From assembly GCA_022843955.1 (NCBI GenBank), contig JALHMQ010000002.1:364926-428925 (forward strand): a stretch of DNA of 64,000 bases. The letters are read 5' to 3'. Below, in pieces: positions 1 to 10,577 of the stretch. This stretch comes from Burkholderiaceae bacterium (lineage in GTDB: Bacteria > Pseudomonadota > Gammaproteobacteria > Burkholderiales > Burkholderiaceae_F). The translations under genes and the position numbers were made by a program. The notes under the pieces were generated by a model that had not been told where the DNA came from, did not search any database, and worked only from the letters and a program-made list of their open reading frames with translations. Numbering within the stretch: position 1 is the stretch's first letter; each line of letters starts with the position of its first letter.

Positions 1-79
1 AATCGACGCAAGCCGCGATACGGCTTGCTGGTGCGCGCGGCGATGTTTTCGCTGCGCGTCCGGACACATTGGCAACCGG

Positions 80-559
80 CTAGGCGCGCTTGCGCTTGGC
101 GGCGCGGCCCGCGGGCCGGACTTCCTTGACCACTTCGGCGAACTCATCGACGTCCTCGAAGCTGCGGTAGACCGAGGCAAAGCGGATGTAGGCCACCTTG
201 TCGAGGCGCTTCAATTCGCGCATCACGAGTTCGCCCAGCTTGTCGGACTTGATCTCGCGCTGCGCCAGCGACAGCAGTTTTTCCTCGATGCGGCCGATCG
301 CGTCGTCGACCGCCTCGCGCGGCACCGGTCGCTTGCGCAGCGCCAGCTGCATCGACGAACGCAGCTTTTCGCGGTCGTACTCGGCACGGCTGCCGCCCCG
401 CTTGATCAGCGTGGGCATCGACAGTTCGACCCGCTCGTACGTGGTGAAACGCTTGTCGCACGACAGGCAGCGGCGACGGCGACGGATCGTCGCCCCTTCG
501 TCCGACGCCCGCGAGTCGATCACCTGGGTGTCGGGGTGCTGGCAGAAGGGGCACTTCAA
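80..559 (-). CDS. nrdR: Transcriptional repressor NrdR
   Basis: 159 residues, full length for NrdR, the Zn-finger/ATP-cone repressor of ribonucleotide reductase genes. The N-terminal zinc ribbon has the two cysteine pairs C3/C6 and C31/C34, followed by the basic RRRRRC stretch and an ATP-cone (about residues 49-139) that senses ATP/dATP. The start is TTG, giving the invariant MKCPFC opening; a GGGAG Shine-Dalgarno lies 8 bases upstream, which supports this start. It lies downstream of glyA on the same strand, a pairing common in betaproteobacteria. The extreme C-terminus is a basic RAAKRKRA tail. Confidence 0.97.
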   Translation of the reverse strand: MKCPFCQHPDTQVIDSRASDEGATIRRRRRCLSCDKRFTTYERVELSMPTLIKRGGSRAEYDREKLRSSMQLALRKRPVPREAVDDAIGRIEEKLLSLAQREIKSDKLGELVMRELKRLDKVAYIRFASVYRSFEDVDEFAEVVKEVRPAGRAAKRKRA

Positions 560-740
560 AGAAATCTCCCTCGTGTACGCAAGCCTTCGGCTCGCACGTG
601 CACTCGGTCGAGATCAGTTAGGGGGTCGGCCTTCGGAGCGGCCGGGCGACCGACCCCGTTCAAAAAGCAACGAGCGGCGCTGCGCGCCGCGGGCAGTAGT
701 CGTGAGTTGAACGCTTCGTAGCCCGCGGTTCGCATCGCCA

Positions 741-2003
<1,263 letters not shown>

Positions 2004-2326
2004 GGGAAGTTTCGGCCTCGGCAGAAGGTTGGTCGATCCATCATGCCCAGGCGAACGGCAGAAGAAGGCTTCGTGCTCCCTGATGGTGACCCACCTGGAC
2101 GCCAGTCACACGAAGCCGGATGGCAAGACAATTATGCCAGCCGCCCCTGCGGCAGCCGGCGTATGAACGGGCATGCAAATGAGCGAGCGGATGGGTATCC
2201 AAGTGAGCGTGCGAACGGGCATGCAAAACGGCGTGCAGATCGGCGTAGGGAGCGCCGTGCGGATGAGCGTGCGGATGGACATACGGATCGGCGTGCAAGT
2301 CTTCGTGCGTGCGGCTCACGCACCCG
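2004..2326. other. Gene-free region upstream of glyA
   Basis: 323 bases between the glyA start and the stop of the DUF4010 gene. About half of it is the degenerate 12-bp array described separately; the rest (2004-2156) must hold the glyA promoter, but I see no convincing -10/-35 pair. Open frames crossing it translate as His/Arg/Ala-rich four-residue repeats and are products of the array, not genes. Confidence 0.6.
2157..2312 (+). repeat. Degenerate 12-bp tandem array, 13 units
   Basis: Thirteen consecutive 12-base units stay in exact register from 2157 to 2312. Examples are GAGCGTGCGGAT (2265-2276), CGCCGTGCGGAT (2253-2264), CGGCGTGCAGAT (2229-2240), GGGCATGCAAAT (2169-2180) and GGGCATGCAAAA (2217-2228); the rough consensus is GRGCGTGCGGAT. 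Units differ from one another at 2-6 positions, but there is no indel, so the array looks old or under some constraint on spacing. Confidence 0.85.
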
Positions 2327-3598
2327 TCACCCAAGCTGCCGGATGACCACCGCGCCGGCTGCCAGGCCAAGCAGCGGCCCGGCGAACCCGAGTGCCGTGG
2401 CGCGTCCGAGCGCGGCGCCACCGGCCACCCACGCGAGCGTGGCCTTGAGCAGCAGATTGGCGCCCACGGCCAGCGTGACCGCGGTCGCCACCACCGCGAC
2501 GCCGGCCGCCTGCGTGTTGAACAACTGCATCAGCGACAGCGTGATCGCGTCGACATCGGTGAGGCCGGACAAGAACGCCAGCCCGTACAGGCCTTGTGCG
2601 CCAACGTGCTCGCTGGCCCAGGCGGCGATCAGCAGCACCAGCGCGTAGCCGGCGGCAAACAGCAGCGCGGCGGCCAACTGCGTCGGGTTGCGCTGCGCCT
2701 CCTGCGATTGCGACGGATGGGCGAGCTGGACGGAGGCGGCGCGCCAGCGGCGGATCAGCACCGGCACCGCCAGCAGCAGTGCCGGGACCATGCTCATCGC
2801 AACGCTCGGGGCCACGGCGGGCGCCACGATCAGCGTCAGCAGCAACACGCGCGCGAACATGGTGGTGTTGGCGAGCAGGATCACGATCAGCGAGGCGTCG
2901 CGCGGCTGGCTGCCGTCGCGCGCCTGCCGCGCGTACGCCAACGTGGTCGCGGTGCTGGACGCGATGCCACCCAGCACGCCGGTCAGCAGCAGGCCCTGCC
3001 GCACCCAGGTCAGGCGCCAGGCCACGTAGCCCGCCAGGCTGACGCCGGAGATCAGCACCACCATCAGCCAGATGTGGAACGGGTTGAGCGCGCCGTACGG
3101 CCCGAGCGGCTCGTCGGGCAGCAGCGGCAGCACGATCGCCGTCACCGCGCCGAACTGCAGCATCGAGCGCAGGTCGGTCGGCGTCAGCCGGTTGGCCGCG
3201 CCCTCGAGTTCCGTCTTGAAGTGCAGCAGCGCCGTCATCACGATGCCGGCGCCCACCGCCAGGCGCATGTGCCCGTAAAAGTTGGCCGCTCCCAGGCCGA
3301 ACACGACGAGCGCGGCGATCGTCGTGGTTGTGCCCGAGTCATCGGCCACCGTGGCCGGATCGACCAGGTAGGCGCCACCGATGGTGGCCGCCACCGCGAT
3401 GGCGCCGGCAGCGATCACGAGACCACTGCCGCTGGCCTGCGCCAGCAGGGCGCACAGCGTGCCAAGAACCGCGATCAGCGCAAAGGTACGCAGCCCCGCC
3501 TTGGTGTGCGGATTGCGCTCGCGCTCAAGGCCCACCAGCAGGCCGACCCCGGCGCTGCTGACAAACGCCAGCGCGATTTCAAGAGCGGCGACGTCCAT
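2327..3598 (-). CDS. MgtC/SapB and DUF4010 family membrane protein
   Basis: 423 residues and strongly hydrophobic throughout, with about a dozen predicted membrane segments. The N-terminal part (to about residue 135) matches the MgtC/SapB pattern (GVGLLVGLERER), and the C-terminal part resembles DUF4010 with the SSTATTLAYAR segment. These proteins are inner-membrane; a link to Mg2+ homeostasis is assumed from MgtC, but the biochemical role of the DUF4010 fusion is not established. It stands alone between glyA and the phosphatase gene, all on the minus strand. Confidence 0.85.
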   Translation of the reverse strand: MDVAALEIALAFVSSAGVGLLVGLERERNPHTKAGLRTFALIAVLGTLCALLAQASGSGLVIAAGAIAVAATIGGAYLVDPATVADDSGTTTTIAALVVFGLGAANFYGHMRLAVGAGIVMTALLHFKTELEGAANRLTPTDLRSMLQFGAVTAIVLPLLPDEPLGPYGALNPFHIWLMVVLISGVSLAGYVAWRLTWVRQGLLLTGVLGGIASSTATTLAYARQARDGSQPRDASLIVILLANTTMFARVLLLTLIVAPAVAPSVAMSMVPALLLAVPVLIRRWRAASVQLAHPSQSQEAQRNPTQLAAALLFAAGYALVLLIAAWASEHVGAQGLYGLAFLSGLTDVDAITLSLMQLFNTQAAGVAVVATAVTLAVGANLLLKATLAWVAGGAALGRATALGFAGPLLGLAAGAVVIRQLG

Positions 3599-3720
3599 GT
3601 GAATCAGTCTAGGCGGCCCGCGGCGCCGTGCCTTGCCGCTGCGCAGGGGTGGCGCCGGTCGTTCGCATCAGGCAACAGCGCGGCATGCCGCGGCATCAGG
3701 ATCAGCCGGCGCGGCCGGTA

Positions 3721-4395
3721 TTACGCGCCGGCCAGTTCGTCGCGCGCGCTGTCCAGATGGGCCACGTCGCCCCAGTCGATGATGCTCAGCCGCAGGGGCC
3801 GGGCGTCGGCCTGCAGGCGATTGATGCCGGCGTTGAGCATCACATGCTCGCGCGGCGCGTCCCACGCGAGTGCGCGCGCATGGCGGTAGGCGACATCGAG
3901 CGTGCCGCCATGCGCCACCACGGCCACTGTCTTGCCACGCCACGTGGAGGCGAGGTCGTCGAGGGCGGCGAGCACGCGCGCACCGAACTGTGCGCCGGAC
4001 TCGCCTTCAGGGATCGCCCAGTCGACGTCGCGCTCGCGCCAGCGATGGAACTCGGCCGGCCAGCGGGCCATGATCTCGTCGACCGTATGGCCCTGGAACC
4101 AGCCGAAGTGCCGCTCGCGCAGGCGCGGGTCGAGCACCAGGTCACTGTTGCGGGTGGCGGCCACGGCCTGCGCCGTGAGGCTGGCGCGCGCCAGATCACT
4201 GCTGATGACCGCATCGATCGGCTCGCCAGCGAGCCGCTCGCCCAGTCGCGCCGCCTGCCAGATGCCGCGTGACGACAGCGGCACGTCGAGCTGGCCCTGG
4301 ATGCGGCTGGCCGCGTTCCACGCCGTCTCGCCGTGGCGGATCAGCAGCAGCGTGGTCGGGGCAATGGCGTCGTCCGAACTGCCCGCCGGTGTCAC
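3721..4395 (-). CDS. Histidine phosphatase family protein
   Basis: 224 residues. The phosphohistidine signature RHGETAWN lies near residue 20, a second histidine is in the VVAHGGTLDV motif, and ERHFGWFQG matches the GpmB/CobC/phosphoglycerate mutase-like branch. It should be a cytosolic phosphomonoesterase that uses a covalent phosphohistidine; the substrate cannot be told from sequence. The start is GTG. The upstream PEBP gene stops 10 bases away, so the two are likely cotranscribed. Confidence 0.9.
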   Translation of the reverse strand: MTPAGSSDDAIAPTTLLLIRHGETAWNAASRIQGQLDVPLSSRGIWQAARLGERLAGEPIDAVISSDLARASLTAQAVAATRNSDLVLDPRLRERHFGWFQGHTVDEIMARWPAEFHRWRERDVDWAIPEGESGAQFGARVLAALDDLASTWRGKTVAVVAHGGTLDVAYRHARALAWDAPREHVMLNAGINRLQADARPLRLSIIDWGDVAHLDSARDELAGA

Positions 4396-4405
4396 GTGAG
4401 TGCCG

Positions 4406-5041
4406 TCACTTCGGCGTGGCCAGCCGCGGGTTCAACGTGTAGGTACCGGTGATGGCCGCCTGATCGAGCACGTGCCCTTCGATCGCCTTGCGCACATCTG
4501 CCCCGGTGAAGCGGCCCTGCAGCGCCAACTGCTCGACATCGAGTGCGTACACGGTGAACACGTAGTGGTGAATGATCGAATCGTTCCACGGCGGGCACGG
4601 GCCGTCGTAGCCGTAGTAGTCGCCTTCCATGTCGTGGTCGCCAGCGAACCAGCTGGTGTAGTCGTTGATGCCCTGGCGCGTGCCGTGCAGCGCTGCCGGA
4701 CCCGCTTTGCCGCGAGGCGACACGGCGTGCGAGAAGGTGCCGGCCTCGATCGTCATCATCGTCGCCGGAAGATCGATCAATGACCAGTGGAAGAAGTCCA
4801 CGCGCGGCAGCGACGACGGGATCTCGCGCCCCTGCTGGTTGACGTCGTCGGGCTGGCTCGGCACGTCGCGGTCATGGCAGATCAGCGCGAACGACCGCGT
4901 GGTCGGCGGCGCATCGCTCCACGCCAGATGCGGGTTCTTGTTGGCCGACAGCTTCACGTGGTGGGCGGCGTCCGGCACGGCAAAGGCGAACTCGCCGGGG
5001 ATACGGCCGCTGTCGTTGAACGAATGACTGATGAGTTTCAT
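4406..5041 (-). CDS. YbhB/YbcL-type PEBP family protein
   Basis: 211 residues of the bacterial phosphatidylethanolamine-binding (Raf kinase inhibitor-like) family. The family's ligand-site residues are visible as LICHDRDVPS, the HWSLIDLPA segment and YDGPCPPWNDSIIHHYVFTV. The function in bacteria is poorly defined. GGAG six bases before ATG fixes the start. It lies between dtd and the phosphatase gene on the same strand with very short gaps, so it is part of a tyrS-dtd-PEBP-phosphatase run. Confidence 0.9.
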   Translation of the reverse strand: MKLISHSFNDSGRIPGEFAFAVPDAAHHVKLSANKNPHLAWSDAPPTTRSFALICHDRDVPSQPDDVNQQGREIPSSLPRVDFFHWSLIDLPATMMTIEAGTFSHAVSPRGKAGPAALHGTRQGINDYTSWFAGDHDMEGDYYGYDGPCPPWNDSIIHHYVFTVYALDVEQLALQGRFTGADVRKAIEGHVLDQAAITGTYTLNPRLATPK

Positions 5042-5063
5042 CTCTGACTCCTGAATGACGTGG

Positions 5064-5513
5064 CTAGGTCTTCGGCTTGACCTGCAACCAGAAGGTCACA
5101 GGTCCGTCGTTGATCAACTCGACCTGCATCATGGCACCGAACACGCCGGTGGCAACCCGCGGGTGACTGGCGCGCGCGCGCTCGACGAAGAGATCGAACA
5201 ACCGTCGACCGAGTTCCGGCGCGGCCGCCGGGGTGAAGCTCGGCCGCGTGCCGCTGTTGGTGTTGGCGGCAAGAGTGAACTGCGACACCAGCAGCAGGCC
5301 GCCGGCAACGTCCTTCACGCTGAGGTTCATCTTGCCGGCCGCATCGGGAAAGACCCGATAGGCGAGCAGTTTGCCGAGCAACGCTTCAGCCTCGCGCTCG
5401 CTGTCGTCACGCTCGGCGCAAACCAGCGCCAGCAGGCCCGTGCCGATCTCGCCCACCACGTCGCCCGCCACGCGCACGCGTGCTTGTGACACCCGCTGGA
5501 TCAGCGCAATCAT
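5064..5513 (-). CDS. dtd: D-aminoacyl-tRNA deacylase
   Basis: 149 residues when started at the ATG giving [11 protein letters not shown], the standard N-terminus of Dtd; a longer frame upstream adds about 20 residues with no family similarity. The enzyme removes D-amino acids (D-Tyr and others) from mischarged tRNA. The catalytic-site motif [10 protein letters not shown] and the GPVTFWL element near the C-terminus are both present. A TACAAT hexamer ends 7 bases before the ATG, so a very short or leaderless transcript is possible. It follows tyrS, a sensible functional neighbour. Confidence 0.95.
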   Translation of the reverse strand: MIALIQRVSQARVRVAGDVVGEIGTGLLALVCAERDDSEREAEALLGKLLAYRVFPDAAGKMNLSVKDVAGGLLLVSQFTLAANTNSGTRPSFTPAAAPELGRRLFDLFVERARASHPRVATGVFGAMMQVELINDGPVTFWLQVKPKT

Positions 5514-5725
5514 GGCGACGATTGTAGGAGTTCGCCCTGCTGACGATGAGCACGCCTCGGTCGAGCCCAACACTGGATCAAGCCCTTGGTGGTGGTATCG
5601 ACCGTCATTCCGAGCGGTATGCAGCAGTCGCAGCCCTGGCTAACGATGAGGCGCGCTTCTGTACTGCCGCATTACTTCACTACTGCACGACAGGCTGATC
5701 GAGTTGCGCTGGGGGAGTGGCGCGA

Positions 5726-6985
5726 TCAGACAACCGTCACGCGTGCCCACTTGCGCTTGCCCACCTGCACGACGTAGGTGCCGGGCTTGACCAACAGTGT
5801 GCGGTCGCCGACTTTCTCGCCGTCGATCTTCACGCCCCCCTGCTCGATGTTGCGGATCGCCTCGCTGGTCGACGGCGCAAGCTGCGCCTGCTTGAGCAGC
5901 GCGGCGATGCCCAGGCCATCGCCGCCGGCAAGGGTGAACGCCGGCATCTCGTCGGGAATGGCGCCCGCACGAAAGCGCGCCATGAAGTCGAAGTCGGCGA
6001 GCTCGGCCTCGCGCGCCGAGTGAAAGCGCGTGACGAGCTCCTTCGCCAGCAGCACCTTGATGTCGCGCGGGTTGCGTCCGTCCGCGGCCTGGCGCTTGAG
6101 GGCGGTGATCTCGTCGGCGTCGCGCTGCGAGACGAGGCCATACCAGCGCCACATCTGCTCGTCGGAGATGCTCATCACCTTGCCGAACATCTCCGATGGC
6201 TTCTCGGTGATGCCGATGTAGTTGTTCTTGCTCTTGCTCATCTTCTCGACGCCGTCGAGACCCTCGAGCAGGGGCATGGTCAGGATGCACTGCGGCTCCT
6301 GGCCGTAGTGGCGCTGCAGTTCGCGTCCGACCAACAGGTTGAACTTCTGGTCCGTTCCGCCCAGTTCGAGGTCCGATTTCAATGCCACCGAGTCGTAGCC
6401 CTGCATCAGCGGATACAGCAACTCGTGCATCGCGATCGGCGCGTTCTCCTGCATCCGCTTGGCAAAGTCGTCGCGCTCGAGCAGGCGCGCCAGCGTGTAG
6501 CGGGCGGCGAGCTTGATCAGGCCGGCCGCACCCAGCGGTTCCGACCACTCGGAGTTGTAGCGGATCTCGGTGCGTTCGCGATCGAGGACCAGTGCAGCCT
6601 GCTCGAAGTAGGTCTGCGCGTTCGACTCGATCTGTTCGCGCGTCAATGGCGGACGCGTGGTGTTGCGCCCCGACGGGTCGCCGATCATCGAGGTGAAGTC
6701 GCCGATCAGGAAGATCACCGTGTGCCCGAGGTCCTGCAACTGACGCAGCTTGTTCAGCACCACGGTGTGGCCGATATGGATGTCGGGCGCGGTGGGATCG
6801 AGGCCGAGCTTGCAGCGCAATGGCGTGCCGGTCACGGCTGCGCGCTCCAACTTCTGCGCGAACTCAGACTCGACCAGCAACTCGGCGCTGCCGCGCTTGA
6901 TGCGGGCCAGCGCCTCGTCGGTGCGGCTGGAGATCGGCAACGGCACGGCGCCAGGCGGCGCGGCGGGCTTGGGTTCGGTGGGCAT
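5726..6985 (-). CDS. tyrS: Tyrosyl-tRNA synthetase
   Basis: 419 residues from the ATG at 6985; an upstream ATG at 7027 would add 14 residues and cannot be excluded, as neither has a strong Shine-Dalgarno. Class I synthetase signatures are HIGH at residues 70-73 in [11 protein letters not shown], and KMSKS in [12 protein letters not shown]. The C-terminal S4-like RNA-binding domain ([20 protein letters not shown]) is complete. The length fits the TyrS subtype of beta/gammaproteobacteria. It is divergent from anmK, sharing a promoter region of about 115 bases. Confidence 0.97.
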   Translation of the reverse strand: MPTEPKPAAPPGAVPLPISSRTDEALARIKRGSAELLVESEFAQKLERAAVTGTPLRCKLGLDPTAPDIHIGHTVVLNKLRQLQDLGHTVIFLIGDFTSMIGDPSGRNTTRPPLTREQIESNAQTYFEQAALVLDRERTEIRYNSEWSEPLGAAGLIKLAARYTLARLLERDDFAKRMQENAPIAMHELLYPLMQGYDSVALKSDLELGGTDQKFNLLVGRELQRHYGQEPQCILTMPLLEGLDGVEKMSKSKNNYIGITEKPSEMFGKVMSISDEQMWRWYGLVSQRDADEITALKRQAADGRNPRDIKVLLAKELVTRFHSAREAELADFDFMARFRAGAIPDEMPAFTLAGGDGLGIAALLKQAQLAPSTSEAIRNIEQGGVKIDGEKVGDRTLLVKPGTYVVQVGKRKWARVTVV

Positions 6986-7102
6986 GATGACCGTGGCACA
7001 CCCGTTGCGCGCAGGCAGAACGCGCATTGGCGGGTCGACGAAAGATGACAGGAACGATCGCGGCGCAGTCTAATTGATGCCTTCTTCCTACTCGGCCCCC
7101 TC

Positions 7103-8221
7103 ATGCCCCCGCGCCAGCTGTTCATTGGCCTCATGTCCGGCACCAGCCTCGATGGCGTTGACGCCGTGCTGGCCGATTTCGCCGAGCCGCGGCCGGTGCC
7201 ACGAGCCCACGCCCACCACGACTTTGCGCCGGAACTGCGCGACGAGCTGCTGCGGCTGAACACGCCGGGCGACAACGAACTGCATCGTGCGAGCGTGGCG
7301 GCACAACACCTGGCCCGCAGCTACGCCTCGATCGTCGAGGACCTCTTGCTGCACGCCGAAGTGGAAGCGGGCAGCGTGCGGGCCATCGGCGTGCACGGGC
7401 AGACGATCCGGCACCGGCCCGATGCCGGCTACACGTTGCAGTTGAACGCACCGGCCACGATCGCCGAACTCACCGGCATCGACGTGGTGGCGGATCTGCG
7501 CTCGCGCGACGTTGCCGCCGGAGGCCAAGGCGCGCCGCTGGTGCCGGCGTTTCACGCCGCGGCATTCGAAAGCGCGCACGGCCGGGTGGTCGTCAACCTT
7601 GGCGGCATCGGCAACCTCACCTGCCTGCCTGGCGGTGGCGCCGGCACCGTCATCGGGTTCGACTGTGGGCCCGGCAATGTGCTGTTGGATGCGTGGGCGA
7701 TGACACATCTGGGCGAGCCCATCGATCGTGATGGCCGGTGGGCCGGCAGCGGACAAGTCAACGAGCACCTGCTCGCCGCCCTGCTCGACGAGCCGTACCT
7801 GGCGCTGCCGCCCCCCAAGAGCACCGGGCGGGACCTGTTCAACCTGCCGTGGCTGCAGCGGCACCTCAGTGGCGCTGTGGCGCAGTCGGGTCCGATCGCA
7901 CCGCAGGACGTCCAGGCCACACTGTCGCGGTTCACCGCCCGCACGATCGGTGACGCGATCGCGCTCAACTGCCGCGACGCGGCCGATGTCATCGTCTGCG
8001 GCGGCGGCACCCGCAATCAGACGCTGATGCGCATGCTGACCGACGAGTGCAGCGGTCGGCCGGTGCGCACGAGCTCGGAACTGGGGATCGCGCCGGAGCA
8101 GGTCGAGGCGCTGGCTTTTGCGTGGCTCGCTCACGCCCATGTCATGCGACTGCCCGGCAACCTGCCGAGCGTCACAGGCGCGCGCGGCCACCGCATCCTT
8201 GGCGCGCTGTACCCAGCCTGA
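7103..8221 (+). CDS. anmK: Anhydro-N-acetylmuramic acid kinase
   Basis: 372 residues. AnmK phosphorylates and opens 1,6-anhydroMurNAc during peptidoglycan recycling in the cytosol. The N-terminal nucleotide loop MSGTSLDGVD (residues 11-20), the GIHGQT-like GVHGQTIRHRP motif and the VNLGGIGNLT and FDCGPGNVL segments are diagnostic. It lies divergently from tyrS, a conserved betaproteobacterial arrangement. Its stop is followed after 18 bases by a strong bidirectional hairpin that separates it from erpA. Confidence 0.97.
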   Translation: MPPRQLFIGLMSGTSLDGVDAVLADFAEPRPVPRAHAHHDFAPELRDELLRLNTPGDNELHRASVAAQHLARSYASIVEDLLLHAEVEAGSVRAIGVHGQTIRHRPDAGYTLQLNAPATIAELTGIDVVADLRSRDVAAGGQGAPLVPAFHAAAFESAHGRVVVNLGGIGNLTCLPGGGAGTVIGFDCGPGNVLLDAWAMTHLGEPIDRDGRWAGSGQVNEHLLAALLDEPYLALPPPKSTGRDLFNLPWLQRHLSGAVAQSGPIAPQDVQATLSRFTARTIGDAIALNCRDAADVIVCGGGTRNQTLMRMLTDECSGRPVRTSSELGIAPEQVEALAFAWLAHAHVMRLPGNLPSVTGARGHRILGALYPA

Positions 8222-8239
8222 GCGGTCACCCCAAAAGCA

Positions 8240-8263
8240 AACGGGGTGCATGCGCACCCCGTT
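8240..8263. terminator. Bidirectional terminator between anmK and erpA
   Basis: Perfect inverted repeat AACGGGGTGC / GCACCCCGTT with a 4-base ATGC loop, placed between the convergent stops of anmK and erpA. The A-rich left flank (CAAAAGC) gives a short U tract for the minus strand; the plus side has only TTAC. It probably serves both genes. Confidence 0.8.
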
Positions 8264-8281
8264 ACAAAAGCCCCAGACAAA

Positions 8282-8632
8282 TCAGGCAGAGAAGGACGAT
8301 CCGCAACCGCAGGTCGTGGTGGCGTTCGGATTCTTGATCACGAACTGCGCGCCTTCCAAGTCTTCCTTGTAGTCGATCTCGGCACCCACCAGGTACTGGT
8401 AGCTCATCGAGTCGATCAACAGGGTGACACCGTTCTTCTGCATTGCGGTGTCGTCTTCATTGGTGACCTCATCGAAGGTGAAGCCATACTGGAAGCCCGA
8501 GCAGCCTCCGCCTTGCACAAACACCCGCAGCTTCAGTTCCGGATTGCCTTCTTCGTCGATCAGTTGCTTGACCTTGGCAGCCGCTGAGTCAGAAAAGACG
8601 ATCGGGGCCGGCATTTCGACAACAGCATTCAT
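8282..8632 (-). CDS. erpA: Iron-sulfur cluster insertion protein ErpA
   Basis: 116 residues from the ATG preceded by GGGAG. This is an A-type Fe-S carrier that hands clusters to apoproteins, including respiratory and isoprenoid enzymes. The three conserved cysteines are C44 (GGGCSGF), C108 and C110 ([10 protein letters not shown]). It lies directly after the bactofilin gene on the same strand but has its own perfect TATAAT hexamer about 30 bases before the start codon. Confidence 0.96.
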   Translation of the reverse strand: MNAVVEMPAPIVFSDSAAAKVKQLIDEEGNPELKLRVFVQGGGCSGFQYGFTFDEVTNEDDTAMQKNGVTLLIDSMSYQYLVGAEIDYKEDLEGAQFVIKNPNATTTCGCGSSFSA

Positions 8633-8661
8633 CACGCTCTCCCAGGAAACGGTTGCCAAAG

Positions 8662-8667
8662 ATTATA
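8662..8667 (-). promoter_or_regulatory. Likely erpA -10 element
   Basis: TATAAT on the minus strand, 30 bases before the erpA ATG and just after the bactofilin stop. The -35 region is poor, so promoter strength may depend on an activator. It implies a 5' leader of about 20-25 nucleotides. Confidence 0.5.
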
Positions 8668-8696
8668 GGAGCCGATTTGCCGCCAGCGGGGGACAT

Positions 8697-9164
8697 TCAC
8701 CCTGCCATGGACTCCACTTTTGTCTCGACCTTCACCTCGCCCCGCGTCTCGGGCTTGGCGCCGGTGGCGGCCAGTTTCAGCGGCGGGGATGACTTGGTGG
8801 CGGTGGTGCCGTCATCATGGACAAGCAGGCCGTCGACAATGGCGCCATGGTGCATTTCCAGCGCCTTGTAGCGAACGTCGCCGGCCACCTTTGCCTTGGG
8901 CTGCAGTTCCAGCAGTTCCGTCGCGTGCACCGGCCCTGCTATGCGACCGGCCACGACCAGATGCGAGGCGTGAACCTCGCCCTCCACGCACCCGGTCTCG
9001 CTGATCACCAGCATGCCGCCCTTGTCGCCATCCACGCAGCGCACGGCGCCGCGCACCGTCCCGTCGATACGCAGGCCGCCCGAGAAGACGAGGTCGCCGG
9101 CAATGGTTGAACCCGCGCCGATCAGGCTGGCGATCTGCCCCGGCGCCGATTTCTTGCTGAACAT
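8697..9164 (-). CDS. Bactofilin family protein
   Basis: 155 residues with the glycine- and valine-rich beta-helix typical of bactofilins, about residues 10-115 (GSTIAGDLVFSGGLRIDG, then VEGEVHASHLVVAGRIAG), flanked by short unstructured ends. Bactofilins are self-polymerising bacterial cytoskeletal proteins that scaffold cell-wall or polar machinery. It has no membrane segment. It follows the DUF6776 gene by 29 bases, which has a membrane anchor and a coiled coil, so the two may work together; this is inference from neighbourhood. Confidence 0.9.
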   Translation of the reverse strand: MFSKKSAPGQIASLIGAGSTIAGDLVFSGGLRIDGTVRGAVRCVDGDKGGMLVISETGCVEGEVHASHLVVAGRIAGPVHATELLELQPKAKVAGDVRYKALEMHHGAIVDGLLVHDDGTTATKSSPPLKLAATGAKPETRGEVKVETKVESMAG

Positions 9165-9193
9165 GGAATCCTCCTGCGTGACGTACAGCAGCG

Positions 9194-9922
9194 CTACAGC
9201 GCGAATGTCTGCTGCGTCTGAGTCTGGCCGCCTGCGATGATCTTCACAAGCACCGAACGGGCTACCGCACCCGACGGCAGCGCAAACGTTCCCTCGATGC
9301 GCTGGTAATGCCGGAACGACAGGTTCAGGGCCCCACCATCCGTCGCGGGCGGAATCGATAGCTGGAAACTGCGCTGGCCCTGCAGGAAGTTGACCTGGAG
9401 TTCGACCGTTCCGGTGAAGTCCTTGTCCGGCTTGCCGGACTGCTGCACCAACAGGCGGTAGCGCATACGGGTCGGCTCGCCGTCTTCCTGCACGCGAAAG
9501 CTGCGGATCACGACCCCTTTGGACGCAGCGCCAGCCGGCAGCAGGCTTTCGAAGAAAGCCAAGTCCTCACGCAAGCGGTTCGACTCGCCTTCGAGCGTGT
9601 TCACCTGCTTGACCAACTGCTCCTGCGCCGCGCGCTCGACTCGCAATTGCGCCTCGTGCGCGGTCGCCAACGCCGCGAAACGATCCCGTTCGGCAGTGGT
9701 TTCACGCAGCTTCGAGCCCAGACGCTCAACGTCCGCCTGCAGTTCCCGGCGATCGGGGCCCGCAAAGTTGCGCCCGTACTCGTAGATCGCCACGCCAGAA
9801 GCGGCGGCGCCTGCAAGAACGATGAAACCGAACAGCGCGCGCACCGGCCAGGGAAGCCTCGAGCGCACGGTCACGCTGGGGGCGCTGACCGACATCTTGC
9901 GCAGGAATAACTTCCACTTCAT
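9194..9922 (-). CDS. DUF6776-like membrane-anchored coiled-coil protein
   Basis: 242 residues starting at MKWKLFLRK; longer upstream frames lack similarity to the domain. A cytoplasmic basic N-terminus is followed by one membrane helix (about residues 29-50), then a heptad-like coiled coil (about residues 60-125, rich in Glu/Arg/Leu), and a beta-rich C-terminal domain from about residue 128. The order rplM-rpsI-DUF6776-bactofilin-erpA is conserved in Burkholderiales; the function is not known. GGAG lies upstream of the ATG. Confidence 0.8.
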   Translation of the reverse strand: MKWKLFLRKMSVSAPSVTVRSRLPWPVRALFGFIVLAGAAASGVAIYEYGRNFAGPDRRELQADVERLGSKLRETTAERDRFAALATAHEAQLRVERAAQEQLVKQVNTLEGESNRLREDLAFFESLLPAGAASKGVVIRSFRVQEDGEPTRMRYRLLVQQSGKPDKDFTGTVELQVNFLQGQRSFQLSIPPATDGGALNLSFRHYQRIEGTFALPSGAVARSVLVKIIAGGQTQTQQTFAL

Positions 9923-10126
9923 CGGTGCGGGTGCTCCACGGGGCGTCCAGTCGATCCCGACCGCCGCTGCGACGAATGTCGACGCGGACAAGGCGCTCAG
10001 CAGCGCGACGGAAAGATTGCGTAAGGTGGAAAAGTATAGAAGCGCCCACTGGGCGAGCCGGGCAATGGCGGGCGCGCGAAGGCGGTAACCGGCCATCAAC
10101 CGGACAGGCCAGTGACGCGGCGGTGG

Positions 10127-10164
10127 AATGCAAAGCGGCTCCCGCAGGAGCCGCTGATTGCATT
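10127..10164 (-). terminator. Terminator downstream of rpsI
   Basis: Long hairpin just after the rpsI stop: AGCGGCTCC / GGAGCCGCT with a 4-base loop is a perfect 9-bp stem. It is extended by AATGCAA / TTGCATT after a small 2-base bulge. On the minus strand the stem runs into a short T stretch. It separates the ribosomal operon from the DUF6776 gene. Confidence 0.75.
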
Positions 10165-10177
10165 CAGACCAATCGCG

Positions 10178-10570
10178 TCAGCGCTTGGAGAACTGCTTGC
10201 GCCGGCGCGCCTTGCGGAAGCCGACCTTCTTGCGCTCGACTTCACGTGCATCGCGCGTGACCAAGCCCGCCTTGGACAGGGTCGGCTTCAGGGTGGCGTC
10301 ATAGTCGATCAGCGCGCGCGTGATGCCGTGGCGCACTGCGCCCGCCTGACCCGACTCGCCGCCGCCATCGACATTCACCTGAATGTCGAACGACGTCTGG
10401 TTTCCCGTCAGTTCCAGCGGCTGGCGCACGATCATGCGGCCCGTCTCACGATGGAAATACTGGTCGAGCGGGCGACCGTTGACGACAATGGCGCCGGTGC
10501 CGCGCTTGATGAACACGCGCGCCACCGAACTCTTGCGACGGCCCGTGCCGTAGTTGTAGTTGCCGATCAT
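10178..10570 (-). CDS. rpsI: 30S ribosomal protein S9
   Basis: 130 residues, full length. The N-terminal [15 protein letters not shown] motif and the basic C-terminus ending FSKR, which reaches the ribosomal P site, identify S9. It starts 7 bases after the rplM stop, the universal L13-S9 operon. Confidence 0.98.
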   Translation of the reverse strand: MIGNYNYGTGRRKSSVARVFIKRGTGAIVVNGRPLDQYFHRETGRMIVRQPLELTGNQTSFDIQVNVDGGGESGQAGAVRHGITRALIDYDATLKPTLSKAGLVTRDAREVERKKVGFRKARRRKQFSKR

Positions 10571-10577
10571 TGCGACC

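Noticed and set aside
622..657. Hairpin GGGGTCGG / CCGACCCC between glyA and nrdR as a terminator
   Set aside because: The 20-base loop and lack of a T tract make it a weak candidate. It may be chance in GC-rich DNA.
2041..2421. His-rich 126-codon minus-strand frame
   Set aside because: The four-residue His/Ala/Pro repeats are the translation of the 12-bp array, and the frame overlaps the real DUF4010 gene end.
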